NCBI RefSeq assembly: GCF_020551945.1
Contig: NZ_JAJBZH010000007.1
Location: 1-51,903 of the forward strand
Source of the DNA: Cellulosimicrobium marinum
GTDB lineage: Bacteria > Actinomycetota > Actinomycetes > Actinomycetales > Cellulomonadaceae
Direction: 5' to 3'
Length of the DNA: 51,903 nt
Shown here piece after piece: positions 10,601 through 20,614 of the stretch; the stretch's first letter is position 1; every line of letters starts with the position of its first letter. A program made the position numbers and the translations under genes. The notes below the pieces were generated by a model. That model was not told where the DNA came from. It worked only from the letters and a program-made list of their open reading frames with translations, and searched no databases.

Positions 10601-11916
10601 TGCCGGCCGGGTTCGACGAGCGCGACGTCGCGGCGCTGCAGGCGGCGCTCGACCACGACCTCGCGCCGTGGGACGCCGAGCTCGCGGCGCGCTACCCGGG
10701 CGACGACGGCTCGCGCCAGCCCGTCCACACCGTGTACGTCCCGGGCGACCGGTACGCCGCGGGTCTCGCGCCCGAGTGGGCCGCACGGGCCCGTGAGACC
10801 GTCGACGCCGCCGGCGGGACGCGGCGCCTGGTCGACCTGCTCGTCCCGGACGTCGACGCCGCGCTCGCGGCCGCCGTGGCCGAGCGCGTCGGCGCGAAGC
10901 TCGCGGTCGAGGCGATCGAGGACCTGCGCATCGACTTCGAGGACGGGTTCGGGGTCCGCGGCGACGACGCGGAGGACTCCGCCGTCGCCGCGGCGGCCCG
11001 CGAGCTCGCCCGCGCCGAGGCGCAGGGGACGGCCACGCCGTTCGCCGGGATCCGGATCAAGTGCCTCGAGGAGGCGACGCGCCGCCGGGGGGTGCGCACG
11101 CTCGCGCTGTTCGTCGCCGAGCTGGTCGCGGCGCGCGCCGCGCACGGGCACGCGGGCCTGCCCGCCGGGTTCGTCGTCACGCTCGCCAAGGTGACGTCGC
11201 CCGAGCAGGTCGTCGCGATGGCCCGCGCGTGCGAGCACGTCGAGGCCGCGAACGGTCTCGACGCGGGCAGCCTGCGGTTCGAGGTCCAGGTCGAGACGCC
11301 CCAGGCGATCCTCGCCGCGGACGGCACCGCGACCGTCGGGCGCCTCGTGCACGCCGCGCCCGGGCGCGTGACGAGCCTGCACTACGGCACGTACGACTAC
11401 TCCGCCTCGCTCGGGATCGCGGCCGCCTACCAGTCGATGGAGCACCCGGCGGCCGACCACGCGAAGGCCGTCATGCAGCTCGCCGTCGCCGGGACGGGCG
11501 TGCGGATGTCGGACGGCTCCACCAACGTGCTGCCCGTCGGCGACCCGGACCGGGTCGACGCCGCGTGGACCCTGCACGGCCGGCTCGTGCGACGCTCGCT
11601 CGAGCGCGGCTTCTACCAGGGCTGGGACCTGCACCCGGCCCAGCTGCCGAGCCGGTTCGTCGCGACCTACGCCTTCTACCGCGAGGGGGCCGCGGGCGCG
11701 CTCGCGCGCCTCGCCGCGTACGTCGGGTTCGTGCCCGACGCCGGCGGCGTCCTCGACGAGCCCGCGACCGCCAGGGCCATGGCCTGGTTCCTGGGCCGCG
11801 GCGTCGACTGCGGCGCCCTCACCGAGGCCGAGGTCCGCGCAGCGACCGGGCTCGACCGCGACGGGCTCGACGTCGTCCGGGTCACCGGTCACGCGCCCCA
11901 GCCCGCGGCACGCTGA
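10600..11916 (+). CDS. HpcH/HpaI aldolase / citrate-lyase-beta-like protein
   Basis: A 438-residue protein with the TIM-barrel pattern of the citrate lyase beta/HpcH family. Acidic metal-binding segments appear as IEDLRIDFEDGFG (about 105-117) and VQVETPQAILAADG (about 227-240). A late LHYGTYDYSASLG and GFYQGWDLHPAQLP follow. It is longer than CitE. Such proteins are found beside malate synthase in actinobacterial ureide clusters, but I cannot name a proven substrate. ATG 10600 overlaps the malate synthase stop (TGATG). A role in glyoxylate-derived C-C lyase or condensation chemistry is inferred. Confidence 0.78.
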
Positions 11917-11969
11917 CGGCGGGCCCCCGTACCGCCTGCGCGTCATCCCTCTCACCTGCCACCCACCTG

Positions 11970-12016
11970 CCCCACGACCGCCCCCCGACCGCCCCCCCGA
12001 CCACCCCCCGACCGCC
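11970..12016 (+). repeat. C-rich degenerate tandem repeat before allE
   Basis: About four imperfect copies of an 11-12 base unit (CCCCCCGACCGC with variants) run up to the allE ribosome binding site. C runs of 5-7 bases make this a slippage-prone leader. No clear promoter box is visible in the 112-base gap, so allE may be co-transcribed with the genes upstream. Confidence 0.6.
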
Positions 12017-12028
12017 GAGGAGACCGAC

Positions 12029-12859
12029 ATGACCCAGACCACCCGCTACTGGACCCCGCAGGGTGGCCTGCCCGGGCAGACCGAGCTGCTCACCGACCGC
12101 GCCATCGTCACCGAGGCGTACACGGTGATCCCGCGCGGGGTGCTGCGCGACATCGTGACGAGCAACCTGCCGGGCTGGGAGGAGACCCGCCTGTGGGTGC
12201 TCGCACGCCCCATCGAGGGCTTCGCGACGACGTTCGCGCAGTACGTCATGGAGGTCTCGCCCGGGGGCGGCGCCGACCAGGGCGAGGACGAGGAGACCGT
12301 GCAGTCCGTCGTCTTCGTCACCGAGGGCACGCTCGTCCTCACGCTCGACGGGACCGAGCACGTCCTCGAACCGGGCGGCTACGCCTACCTCGCGGCGGGG
12401 GAGCGGTGGGGGCTGCACAACCGTTCGGACGCCAAGGCCGCGTTCCAGTGGGTGCGCAAGGTGTACGAGCCGATCGCGGGTCACACCGCGACGTCGTTCG
12501 TCACGCGGGAGCAGGACGTCGAGCCGCGCCCGATGCCCGACACCGACGGCGCGTGGGCGACGACCCGGTTCGTCGACCCCGACGACCTCGCGCACGACAT
12601 GCACGTCAACATCGTCACGTTCCAGCCCGGCGGGTCCATCCCGTTCGCCGAGACGCACATCATGGAGCACGGCCTGTACGTGCTCGAGGGCAAGGCCGTC
12701 TACCGCCTCAACGGCGACTGGGTCGAGGTCCAGGAGGGCGACTTCATGTGGCTCCGCGCGTTCTGCCCGCAGGCCTGCTACGCGGGCGGCCCCAAGCCGT
12801 TCCGCTACCTGCTCTACAAGGACGTGAACCGCCAGGTGAAGCTCGACCGCCGGCGCTGA
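12029..12859 (+). CDS. allE: (S)-ureidoglycine aminohydrolase
   Basis: Converts (S)-ureidoglycine to (S)-ureidoglycolate and ammonia. The 276-residue protein is a double cupin. The first barrel covers about residues 60-140 (VVFVTEGTLVLTLDGTEHVLEPGGYAYLAAGE). The second covers about 185-265, with the Mn-binding HMNVNI/AETHIMEHGLYVLEGKAVYRL segment supplying Glu/His ligands. It starts at ATG 12029 behind GAGGAGA. Allantoate amidohydrolase, which would supply its substrate, is not in the window, so that step must be encoded elsewhere. A terminator follows. Confidence 0.92.
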   Translation: MTQTTRYWTPQGGLPGQTELLTDRAIVTEAYTVIPRGVLRDIVTSNLPGWEETRLWVLARPIEGFATTFAQYVMEVSPGGGADQGEDEETVQSVVFVTEGTLVLTLDGTEHVLEPGGYAYLAAGERWGLHNRSDAKAAFQWVRKVYEPIAGHTATSFVTREQDVEPRPMPDTDGAWATTRFVDPDDLAHDMHVNIVTFQPGGSIPFAETHIMEHGLYVLEGKAVYRLNGDWVEVQEGDFMWLRAFCPQACYAGGPKPFRYLLYKDVNRQVKLDRRR

Positions 12860-12872
12860 CGCGCAAGCGCTC

Positions 12873-12906
12873 CGGCCGCCCCCGCACGTCCGTGCGGGGG
12901 CGGCCG
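12873..12906 (+). terminator. Terminator after allE
   Basis: A perfect 15-bp stem (12873-12887 with 12892-12906) closes on GTCC and is followed by TCGTCGTTCC. It separates allE from the new promoter of hyi-glxR. Confidence 0.85.
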
Positions 12907-12930
12907 TCGTCGTTCCTGGGGGCGTCGGTG

Positions 12931-12995
12931 TTGACGCTTCGGCGTCGCGGTGCCTAGACTTCCATCTAGCAGAAGTTAAGTTCCGCAGAATGGAA
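12931..12995 (+). promoter_or_regulatory. hyi-glxR promoter with two IclR-type operators
   Basis: TTGACG (12931-12936), an 18-base spacer and TAGACT (12955-12960) form a good promoter. Two 15-base operator-like sites follow: TTCCATCTAGCAGAA (12960-12974) and TTCCGCAGAATGGAA (12981-12995). Their centres are 21 bp apart, the same as at the uraD promoter. The placement over the -10 box and start site predicts repression. Confidence 0.8.
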
Positions 12996-13041
12996 GTCGC
13001 AGCGCAGCGGCCGGGCGGGACCCGATCCTGAGGAGACGACG

Positions 13042-13857
13042 ATGACGAGCCCCACCGACGGCCCCACCTACACCGTCAACTGCTCGATCCTGCTCACGCA
13101 CCTGCCGCTCCTGGAGCGTCCGGCTGCCGCCGCCGCCGCGGGCTTCCGCGGTGTCGAGTTCTGGTGGCCCTTCACGACCCCGACGCCCGCCCAGGACGAG
13201 GTGGACGCGTTCGTCGGTGCCCTCGACGCCGCGGGCGTCCAGCTCACCGGGCTGAACTTCGACGCCGGGAACATGCCCGGCGGCGACCGCGGTCTCGTCT
13301 CCTGGCCCGAGCGCTCGGCGGACCTGCGCGCGAACCTCGACGCGGTCACCGCGATCGGCGAACGCACCGGCTGCCGCGCGTTCAACGCGCTCTACGGCAA
13401 CCGGCAGGAGGGCGTCGCGCCCGAGGAGCAGGACGCGCTCGGGGCCGAGAACCTCGCGCTCGCCGCACGCGCCGTCGGCCGCATCGGGGGCACGGTGCTC
13501 GTCGAGCCCGTGAGCGGCGCACCCGCCTACCCGCTGCTCACCGCCGCCGACGCCGTGCGCGTCATCGACCGCGTCGCGGCCGACCACGGCGAGACGAACC
13601 TCGGCCTGCTGTTCGACGTCTACCACCTGTCCGTCAACGGCGACGACGTCGACGCGGCGCTGTCCACGTACCGCGGGCGCGTCGCCCACGTCCAGGTCGC
13701 CGACGCCCCTGGCCGCGGCGAGCCCGGCACCGGCGACCTGCCCATCGACCGCTGGACCAAGGACCTGCGGGCCGGCGGCTACGACGGCTGGGTCGGCCTC
13801 GAGTACACGACCGACGCCGCCGACCCGTTCGCCTGGCTCCCCGCCTCCGAGCGCTGA
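13042..13857 (+). CDS. hyi: Hydroxypyruvate isomerase family protein
   Basis: A 271-residue TIM-barrel of the xylose isomerase-like/Hyi family, which interconverts hydroxypyruvate and tartronate semialdehyde. Seen are FRGVEFWWPF near the N-terminus, GCRAFNALYGNRQEG, the catalytic Glu in GGTVLVEPVSGAP, LLFDVYHLSVNGDDV, and the second acidic residue in WVGLEYTTD near the end. It starts at ATG 13042 with GAGGAG upstream. Being paired with glxR and gcl supports the glyoxylate-to-glycerate branch rather than sugar metabolism. Confidence 0.9.
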   Translation: MTSPTDGPTYTVNCSILLTHLPLLERPAAAAAAGFRGVEFWWPFTTPTPAQDEVDAFVGALDAAGVQLTGLNFDAGNMPGGDRGLVSWPERSADLRANLDAVTAIGERTGCRAFNALYGNRQEGVAPEEQDALGAENLALAARAVGRIGGTVLVEPVSGAPAYPLLTAADAVRVIDRVAADHGETNLGLLFDVYHLSVNGDDVDAALSTYRGRVAHVQVADAPGRGEPGTGDLPIDRWTKDLRAGGYDGWVGLEYTTDAADPFAWLPASER

Positions 13858-13911
13858 CACCGCACACCGACAGCGACCACCCGACAGCCATCCACACCCG
13901 AGGAGCACACC

Positions 13912-14796
13912 ATGGCCTCCATCGCCTTCATCGGACTCGGCATCATGGGCAGCCCCATGGCCGTCCACCTGCAGGACGCCGGTCACGACGTCGCGGGCTA
14001 CAACCGCACCCCCGAGAAGACGGCGCCGCTCGTCGCCGCGGGCGGGACCGCCGCGGAGTCGGTCGCCGACGCGGTGAAGTCGGCCGAGGTCATCGCCGTC
14101 ATGGTGCCGGACTCGCCCGACGTCGAGCAGGTCCTGACGGGCGAGGGCGGCGTGTTCGACAACGCCCAGCCCGGCACGCTCGTCATCGACTTCTCCTCGA
14201 TCCGCCCCGACGTGACGGTCCGCCTGGCCGAGCTCGCGCGCGAGCGCGGCTTTCGCTACCTCGACGCGCCGGTCTCCGGCGGCGAGGCGGGGGCGAAGAA
14301 CGCCGCCCTGTCGATCATGGTCGGCGGCGACGCGGAGGACTTCGCGGCGGCGCGCCCCGTCTTCGACGCGGTCGGCAAGACGGTCGTGCACGTCGGCCCG
14401 AGCGGCTCGGGCCAGACGGTCAAGGCGGCGAACCAGCTCGTCGTCGCGGCGAACATCCAGGCGCTCGCCGAGGCCGTGACGTTCCTCGAGGCCTACGGGG
14501 TCGACCTCCCGAGCGCGTTCGAGGTCCTCGGCGGCGGTCTCGCCGGCTCGAAGGTCCTCGACCAGAAGAAGCAGAACATGATCGACAAGTCCTTCACCCC
14601 GGGCTTCCGCATCGCGCTGCACCACAAGGACCTCGGCATTGTCACCGCGGCGGCGCGCGAGAAGGGCGTCGTCGTCCCGCTCGGTGCGATCGTCGCGCAG
14701 CTCATGGGCTCCGCGCTCGCCAACGGCGACGGCGACCTCGACCACTCGGGCCTGCTCCGCGGCGTCGAGCGCCTGTCCGGCCGCGCGAGCTCCTGA
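13912..14796 (+). CDS. glxR: 2-hydroxy-3-oxopropionate (tartronate semialdehyde) reductase
   Basis: Reduces tartronate semialdehyde to D-glycerate with NAD(P)H. The 294-residue beta-hydroxyacid dehydrogenase has the N-terminal dinucleotide loop FIGLGIMGSPMAVHL, the substrate motif DAPVSGGEAGAKNA (about 118-131), and the catalytic Lys in GQTVKAANQLV (about 168-178). An all-alpha C-terminal domain carries DLGIVTAAAREKGV. ATG 13912 follows CGAGGAG. It lies 54 bases after hyi, in one transcript from the 12931 promoter. Confidence 0.94.
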   Translation: MASIAFIGLGIMGSPMAVHLQDAGHDVAGYNRTPEKTAPLVAAGGTAAESVADAVKSAEVIAVMVPDSPDVEQVLTGEGGVFDNAQPGTLVIDFSSIRPDVTVRLAELARERGFRYLDAPVSGGEAGAKNAALSIMVGGDAEDFAAARPVFDAVGKTVVHVGPSGSGQTVKAANQLVVAANIQALAEAVTFLEAYGVDLPSAFEVLGGGLAGSKVLDQKKQNMIDKSFTPGFRIALHHKDLGIVTAAAREKGVVVPLGAIVAQLMGSALANGDGDLDHSGLLRGVERLSGRASS

Positions 14797-14808
14797 CCCC
14801 CCCGCCGC

Positions 14809-14865
14809 TGAGTGCGGGGCATCTGTCGTCGTCCGCCCGTGACGACGACAGATAGCCAGCACTCA
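14809..14865. repeat. Two-part intergenic hairpin between glxR and gcl
   Basis: An outer 7-bp stem (14809-14815 with 14859-14865) and an inner 13-bp stem (14821-14833 with 14841-14853) are separated by a 5x5 internal loop. The two arms are inverted near-copies of TGAGTGC-N5-ATCTGTCGTC. It sits 12 bases after the glxR stop, so it may weaken or end transcription before gcl. It has no T tract. Confidence 0.7.
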
Positions 14866-14907
14866 CGGGAACCCGACGACGACGTCAGCTCCAGCAAGGA
14901 GAGAACC

Positions 14908-16683
<1,776 letters not shown>

Positions 16684-16746
16684 GACCGGCGCACCATCGA
16701 TGGCACGGCACGAGACACCGGACGAGGCACGAAAGTGGAGGACGCG

Positions 16747-18108
16747 ATGAGCACGTCACCGAGCGGTCGCGAGCACGAGTACGACCTCGTCGTCCGCGGC
16801 GAGCGCGTGCTCGTCGCGTCCGGCGAGCAGCCCCGGGAGGTCGGGGTCGTCGGGGGAGTGGTGCGCGCGATCGAACCCCTCGGGGCAGGGCTCGACGGCG
16901 CCCGCGTCGTCGAGCTGGAACCTCACCAGGTGCTCGTCCCCGGGCTCGTCGACACGCACGTCCACGTCAACGAGCCCGGGCGCACCGAGTGGGAGGGCTT
17001 CGCGTCCGCGACCCGGGCGGCCGCCGCGGGCGGGGTGACGACGATCGTCGACATGCCCCTCAACTCGATCCCCCCGACCGTCGACCTCGGTGCGCTCGAG
17101 ATCAAGCAGAAGGTCGCCCGCGACCAGGCGTTCGTCGACGTCGGGTTCTGGGGCGGGGCCGTGCCGGGCAACACGGCCGACCTGCGCCCGCTGTGGGACG
17201 CGGGCGTCTTCGGGTTCAAGTGCTTCCTCCTGCACTCGGGCGTCGAGGAGTTCGGCTACCTCGAGCCCGACGAGCTCGAGGAGGACCTGCGGGTGCTCGC
17301 CGACTTCGACGGGCTGATGATCGTGCACGCCGAGGACTCGCGCGCCATCGACCGGGCGCCCAAGCCGCACGGCGACCACTACGACGTCTTCCTCGCGTCG
17401 CGCCCGCGCGGTGCGGAGAACGTCGCGATCGCCGCCGTCATCGAGGCCGCCCGCTGGACCGGGGCCCGGGCGCACGTGCTCCACCTGTCGAGCTCGGACG
17501 CGCTGCCCATGATCCGCAGCGCCCGGCGCGAGGGCGTGCGCCTCACCGTCGAGACGTGCCCGCACTACCTGGCGCTCGCGGCCGAGGAGATCCCGGACGG
17601 CGCGACGCAGTTCAAGTGCTGCCCCCCGATCCGCGAGATCGACAACCGCGAGCTGCTGTGGGAGGGCCTGCTCGACGGGACGATCGACTGCATCGTCTCG
17701 GACCACTCGCCGTCCACGCCCGACCTCAAGGAGCTCGACACGGGCGACTTCGGGACGGCGTGGGGCGGGGTGTCGTCGCTGCAGCTCGGCCTCGCGATCG
17801 TGTGGACCGAGGCGCGCACGCGCGGCATCCCGTTCGCGCGGGTCGTCGAGTGGATGTCGACGCGGCCCGCGGCGATCGCCGGCCTGCAGCGCAAGGGCGA
17901 GATCCGGCTCGGCAACGACGCGGACCTGGCGGTCGTCGAGCCCGACACGGCGTTCGTCGTCGACCCCGAGCGGCTGCACCACAAGAACCCGATCACGCCG
18001 TACGCCGACCGCGCCCTGTCCGGCGCCGTCGTCGCGACGTACCTGCGGGGCGAGCTGATCACGTTCGACCGCCCGACGGGTCGTCTGCTCGCCCGCGGCG
18101 ACGCCTGA
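16747..18108 (+). CDS. allB: Allantoinase
   Basis: Opens allantoin to allantoate. The 453-residue amidohydrolase has the metal motif DTHVHVNEPGRTEWEGF (about 68-84), the carboxylated Lys in GFKCFLLHSG (about 157-166), metal His residues in IVHAEDS and AHVLHLSSSDA, and the catalytic Asp in CIVSDHSPST. ATG 16747 is preferred to GTG 16735, because GGAGG ends 5 bases before it. It lies 63 bases after gcl without a separate promoter, so the two are likely co-transcribed. A terminator follows. Confidence 0.94.
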   Translation: MSTSPSGREHEYDLVVRGERVLVASGEQPREVGVVGGVVRAIEPLGAGLDGARVVELEPHQVLVPGLVDTHVHVNEPGRTEWEGFASATRAAAAGGVTTIVDMPLNSIPPTVDLGALEIKQKVARDQAFVDVGFWGGAVPGNTADLRPLWDAGVFGFKCFLLHSGVEEFGYLEPDELEEDLRVLADFDGLMIVHAEDSRAIDRAPKPHGDHYDVFLASRPRGAENVAIAAVIEAARWTGARAHVLHLSSSDALPMIRSARREGVRLTVETCPHYLALAAEEIPDGATQFKCCPPIREIDNRELLWEGLLDGTIDCIVSDHSPSTPDLKELDTGDFGTAWGGVSSLQLGLAIVWTEARTRGIPFARVVEWMSTRPAAIAGLQRKGEIRLGNDADLAVVEPDTAFVVDPERLHHKNPITPYADRALSGAVVATYLRGELITFDRPTGRLLARGDA

Positions 18109-18159
18109 GGGCCGATGCTCCCGGGCCCGGCTGCGGGGGCCGGGCACGGGCACCGCGGC

Positions 18160-18196
18160 GAGCGGGGCGGCACCGCTGGTGGGTGCCGCCCCGCTC
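18160..18196. terminator. Bidirectional terminator after allB
   Basis: A 15-bp perfect stem (18160-18174 with 18182-18196) lies between the convergent allB and AHSA1 genes. A smaller CCCGG/CCGGG hairpin lies at about 18120-18145. Confidence 0.85.
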
Positions 18197-18217
18197 CCGC
18201 GTTCTTCCGGGCGGAGG

Positions 18218-18706
18218 TCAGGACCGGGCGAGGAGCTCGTCGAGCTGCTCGTAACCCTCGCGGACGCCGACCTCCATGCCGCTCGCGACGAACGCGTCGC
18301 GCCCCTCGATGGTGTCGACGAGCGACGTGGCCGTGAGACGGCAGCGACCACCGGGCAGGTCCTCGAACACGAGGCGGTCGAGCGAGACGCCGTCGGGGAA
18401 GCCCTCGTAGGTGAACGTCTGGACGATGAGCTCGTCGGGCCGCACCTCGTGGACGCTGCCGAAGAACGCGTACTCCTCGCCGTCGGGGTCGACCTGGACG
18501 TAGCGGTACGCGCCGCCGGTGCGCACGTCCCAGTGCTCGTTGCGCTGGGTGAGGTAGCGCGGGCCGTTCCAGCGGGCGAACAGGTCCGGGTCGACGTGGG
18601 CCCGGAAGACCTTCGCCGCGGGCGCGTCGAACTCGCGCACGATGCGGACGAGGGGGAGGTCCTTCGGGACGGCGATCTCGGTCTCGTGGGTGCCGGTGGT
18701 GGTCAT
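18218..18706 (-). CDS. SRPBCC/AHSA1-domain protein
   Basis: A 162-residue protein of the Aha1-C/START-like SRPBCC fold: VRIVREFDAPAAKVFRAHVD and FARWNGPRY near the start, WDVRTGGAYRYV, EEYAFFGSVHEVRPDELIVQ, and a final GVREGYEQLDELLA helix. The fold binds hydrophobic ligands. Many members are encoded downstream of an ArsR regulator, as here, and their substrates are unknown. Its ATG overlaps the ArsR stop by 4 bases, so the two are translationally coupled. Confidence 0.9.
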   Translation of the reverse strand: MTTTGTHETEIAVPKDLPLVRIVREFDAPAAKVFRAHVDPDLFARWNGPRYLTQRNEHWDVRTGGAYRYVQVDPDGEEYAFFGSVHEVRPDELIVQTFTYEGFPDGVSLDRLVFEDLPGGRCRLTATSLVDTIEGRDAFVASGMEVGVREGYEQLDELLARS

Positions 18707-19068
18707 GGTGCTGCTCCCGTCGTGGGGTCGGTGCCGGTGGTGCCCGGTCGGTCGGGCAGGTCGTGCAGGACGTCGTCGAGGCGGCGGTAGCGGTCCTCGG
18801 CCTCGCGCCGGTAGCGCTCGATCCACGTCGTCATGAGGTCCAGGACCTCCGCCTCGAGGTGCACGGGGGCGCGCCGGGCGTCCGTCGTGCGACGGACCAG
18901 GCCGGAGTCCTCGAGCACGCGCAGGTGCTTGGACACCGCCTGGACGGACATGTCGTAGGGCCGCGCGAGCTCGCCGACGGTGGCGTCGCCCGACGCGAGC
19001 CGGGCCACCAGGTCGCGGCGCGTGGGGTCGGCGAGCGCCGAGAACACGCGGGAGAGCGGGTCCGCCAC
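18703..19068 (-). CDS. ArsR-family transcriptional regulator
   Basis: A 121-residue winged helix repressor. It has the ArsR start (FSALADPTRRDLVARLASGD), the recognition helix YDMSVQAVSKHLRVLEDSGLV (about 38-58), and a C-terminal acidic helix typical of the subgroup paired with AHSA1 proteins. No metal-binding Cys pair is present. It starts at GTG 19068 with GAAGGAGG 4 bases upstream. Two palindromes flank its promoter, so autoregulation is expected. Confidence 0.92.
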   Translation of the reverse strand: MADPLSRVFSALADPTRRDLVARLASGDATVGELARPYDMSVQAVSKHLRVLEDSGLVRRTTDARRAPVHLEAEVLDLMTTWIERYRREAEDRYRRLDDVLHDLPDRPGTTGTDPTTGAAP

Positions 19069-19080
19069 GATCCCTCCTTC

Positions 19081-19142
19081 TCAACTGTTCGGTTGACGAC
19101 GACGCTACGCCGCTCCCGAGAGCATGTCAACCATTCGGTTGA
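19081..19142 (-). promoter_or_regulatory. ArsR promoter flanked by two matching operators
   Basis: On the minus strand, TTGACA (19130-19125), a 17-base spacer and TAGCGT (19107-19102) form a near-consensus promoter. TCAACCATTCGGTTGA (19127-19142) contains part of the -35 box, and TCAACTGTTCGGTTGA (19081-19096) covers the start site. The two 16-base palindromes are 14/16 identical and 46 bp apart. Confidence 0.88.
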
Positions 19143-19170
19143 TAAATGCACGGCAGGCGGGTCCGCCGGC

Positions 19171-20562
19171 TCAGGACCGTCGCGCGCGCTCGAAGTCGTC
19201 GAGCGACACCCGCCGCTCCTCGGCGTGGTCGACGAGCCGCTCCGGGTACCCCTCCGGCTGCTCGCGCAGCCGCCACGGCTCGTGCACCGCCGACCCCTCG
19301 ACGCCCCGCAGCTCCGGGACCCACCGCCGCATGTACGACCCGTCGGGGTCGAACTTCTTGCCCTGCGTCACCGGGTTGAAGATGCGGAAGTACGGCGCGG
19401 CGTCGCGCCCCGTCCCCGCGACCCACTGCCAGTTGAGCTGGTTCTGCGGCACGTCGCCGTCCGCGAGGTGCGCCATGAAGTGGTCCGCGCCGCGCTGCCA
19501 GCGCACGTGCAGGTCCTTGACGAGGAACGACGCGACGACCATGCGGACCCGGTTGTGCATCCACCCCTCCGCGAGGAGCTGGCGCATCCCCGCGTCGACC
19601 AGCGGGTACCCGGTGCGCCCCGCAGCCCACGCCTCGAGGAACCGGTCCTCCTCCGCCCCGACCGCCCACGCGTCGTCGGGCACCACCGTGCGCAGCGAGC
19701 GGTGCGCCGCCGCGGGGTGGTGGAAGAGGACGTCCGCGTGGAACTCGCGCCACGCGAGCTCCGACCGGTAGGCGAGGGCGTCGTCGGAGAGGGCGGTGCC
19801 CTCGTCGCGAGCCTCGTGCAGAGCGTCGCGCACGTCGGCGAGCAGCGTGCGCGGGTGCAGCTCGCCCCACTTGAGCGGGACCGACATGCCCGACGTCGCG
19901 GGCCGGTCGGGGCGGTCGCGCTCGCTCGCGTACCCCGCGAGGTGGTCCGCGAGGAACGCGCGCCAGCGGGCGCGCGCCGCGGCCTCGCCCGCGGCGGGGA
20001 GGTCGGCGTCCGTGCCGGGGTCGTCCGGCAGGCCGTCGGAGCGCACCTCGGCCCACGGGATCTCGCGGGGCCGCGGCGCCGGGCCGCGCCACCCGTGCTC
20101 GACCCATGCGTCACGGAACGGGGTGAAGACTTGGAACGGGTTGCCCTGCTTGTTCAGCACCCGCCCCGGGGCGACGGCGTACGGCGAGCCGGTCCGCACG
20201 AGGCGCGCGCCGGCGTCGGCCAGCAGGGTCTCGACCGCCTCGTCGCGCGCGAGTCCGTAGGGCTCGAACGACGCCGCGACGTGGACCTCCTCCGCCGCGA
20301 CCTCGCGCGCGAGCGCCGGCACGACGTCGCGCGGGTCGCCCCGCCGCACGACGACCCGCCCGCCCGTCGCCTCGTCGAGCGCGGCGAGGCTGCGCGCGAG
20401 GTACGCACGGCGTGGCGCACCCGCACCGTCCCACAGGCGAGGGTCGAGGACGAAGAGGGCCACCACGTCGTCGTCGGCCGCGCGGGCGGCGTCCGTCGCG
20501 GCGACGAGGGCAGGGTTGTCGGCGAGCCGCAGGTCGCGGCGCGACCACCAGATCGAGGGCAT
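19171..20562 (-). CDS. phr: Deoxyribodipyrimidine photolyase (class I CPD type)
   Basis: Repairs UV-induced pyrimidine dimers with blue light. The 463-residue protein has the N-terminal alpha/beta photolyase domain (IWWSRRDLRLADNPAL, FVLDPRLWDG, PYAVAPGRVLNKQGNPFQVF). The FAD domain follows, with LAWREFHADVLFHHP, GRTGYPLVDAGMRQLLAEGW, HNRVRMVVASFLVKDLHV, and QLNWQWVAGTGRDAAPYFRIFNP (about 375-397). Chromophore-domain and FAD/DNA residues are intact. ATG 20562 is preceded by TAGCGT at a 6-base distance and no binding site, so a leaderless mRNA is likely. Confidence 0.95.
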   Translation of the reverse strand: MPSIWWSRRDLRLADNPALVAATDAARAADDDVVALFVLDPRLWDGAGAPRRAYLARSLAALDEATGGRVVVRRGDPRDVVPALAREVAAEEVHVAASFEPYGLARDEAVETLLADAGARLVRTGSPYAVAPGRVLNKQGNPFQVFTPFRDAWVEHGWRGPAPRPREIPWAEVRSDGLPDDPGTDADLPAAGEAAARARWRAFLADHLAGYASERDRPDRPATSGMSVPLKWGELHPRTLLADVRDALHEARDEGTALSDDALAYRSELAWREFHADVLFHHPAAAHRSLRTVVPDDAWAVGAEEDRFLEAWAAGRTGYPLVDAGMRQLLAEGWMHNRVRMVVASFLVKDLHVRWQRGADHFMAHLADGDVPQNQLNWQWVAGTGRDAAPYFRIFNPVTQGKKFDPDGSYMRRWVPELRGVEGSAVHEPWRLREQPEGYPERLVDHAEERRVSLDDFERARRS

Positions 20563-20568
20563 CTCGCC

Positions 20569-20574
20569 ACGCTA
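20569..20574 (-). promoter_or_regulatory. -10 box for leaderless phr
   Basis: TAGCGT on the minus strand ends 6 bases before ATG 20562. The divergent transporter gene starts only 52 bases away. Confidence 0.6.
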
Positions 20575-20614
20575 ACGGTCGCCGCGGACGCTCGCCGGTG
20601 GGAGCATCGCACTC

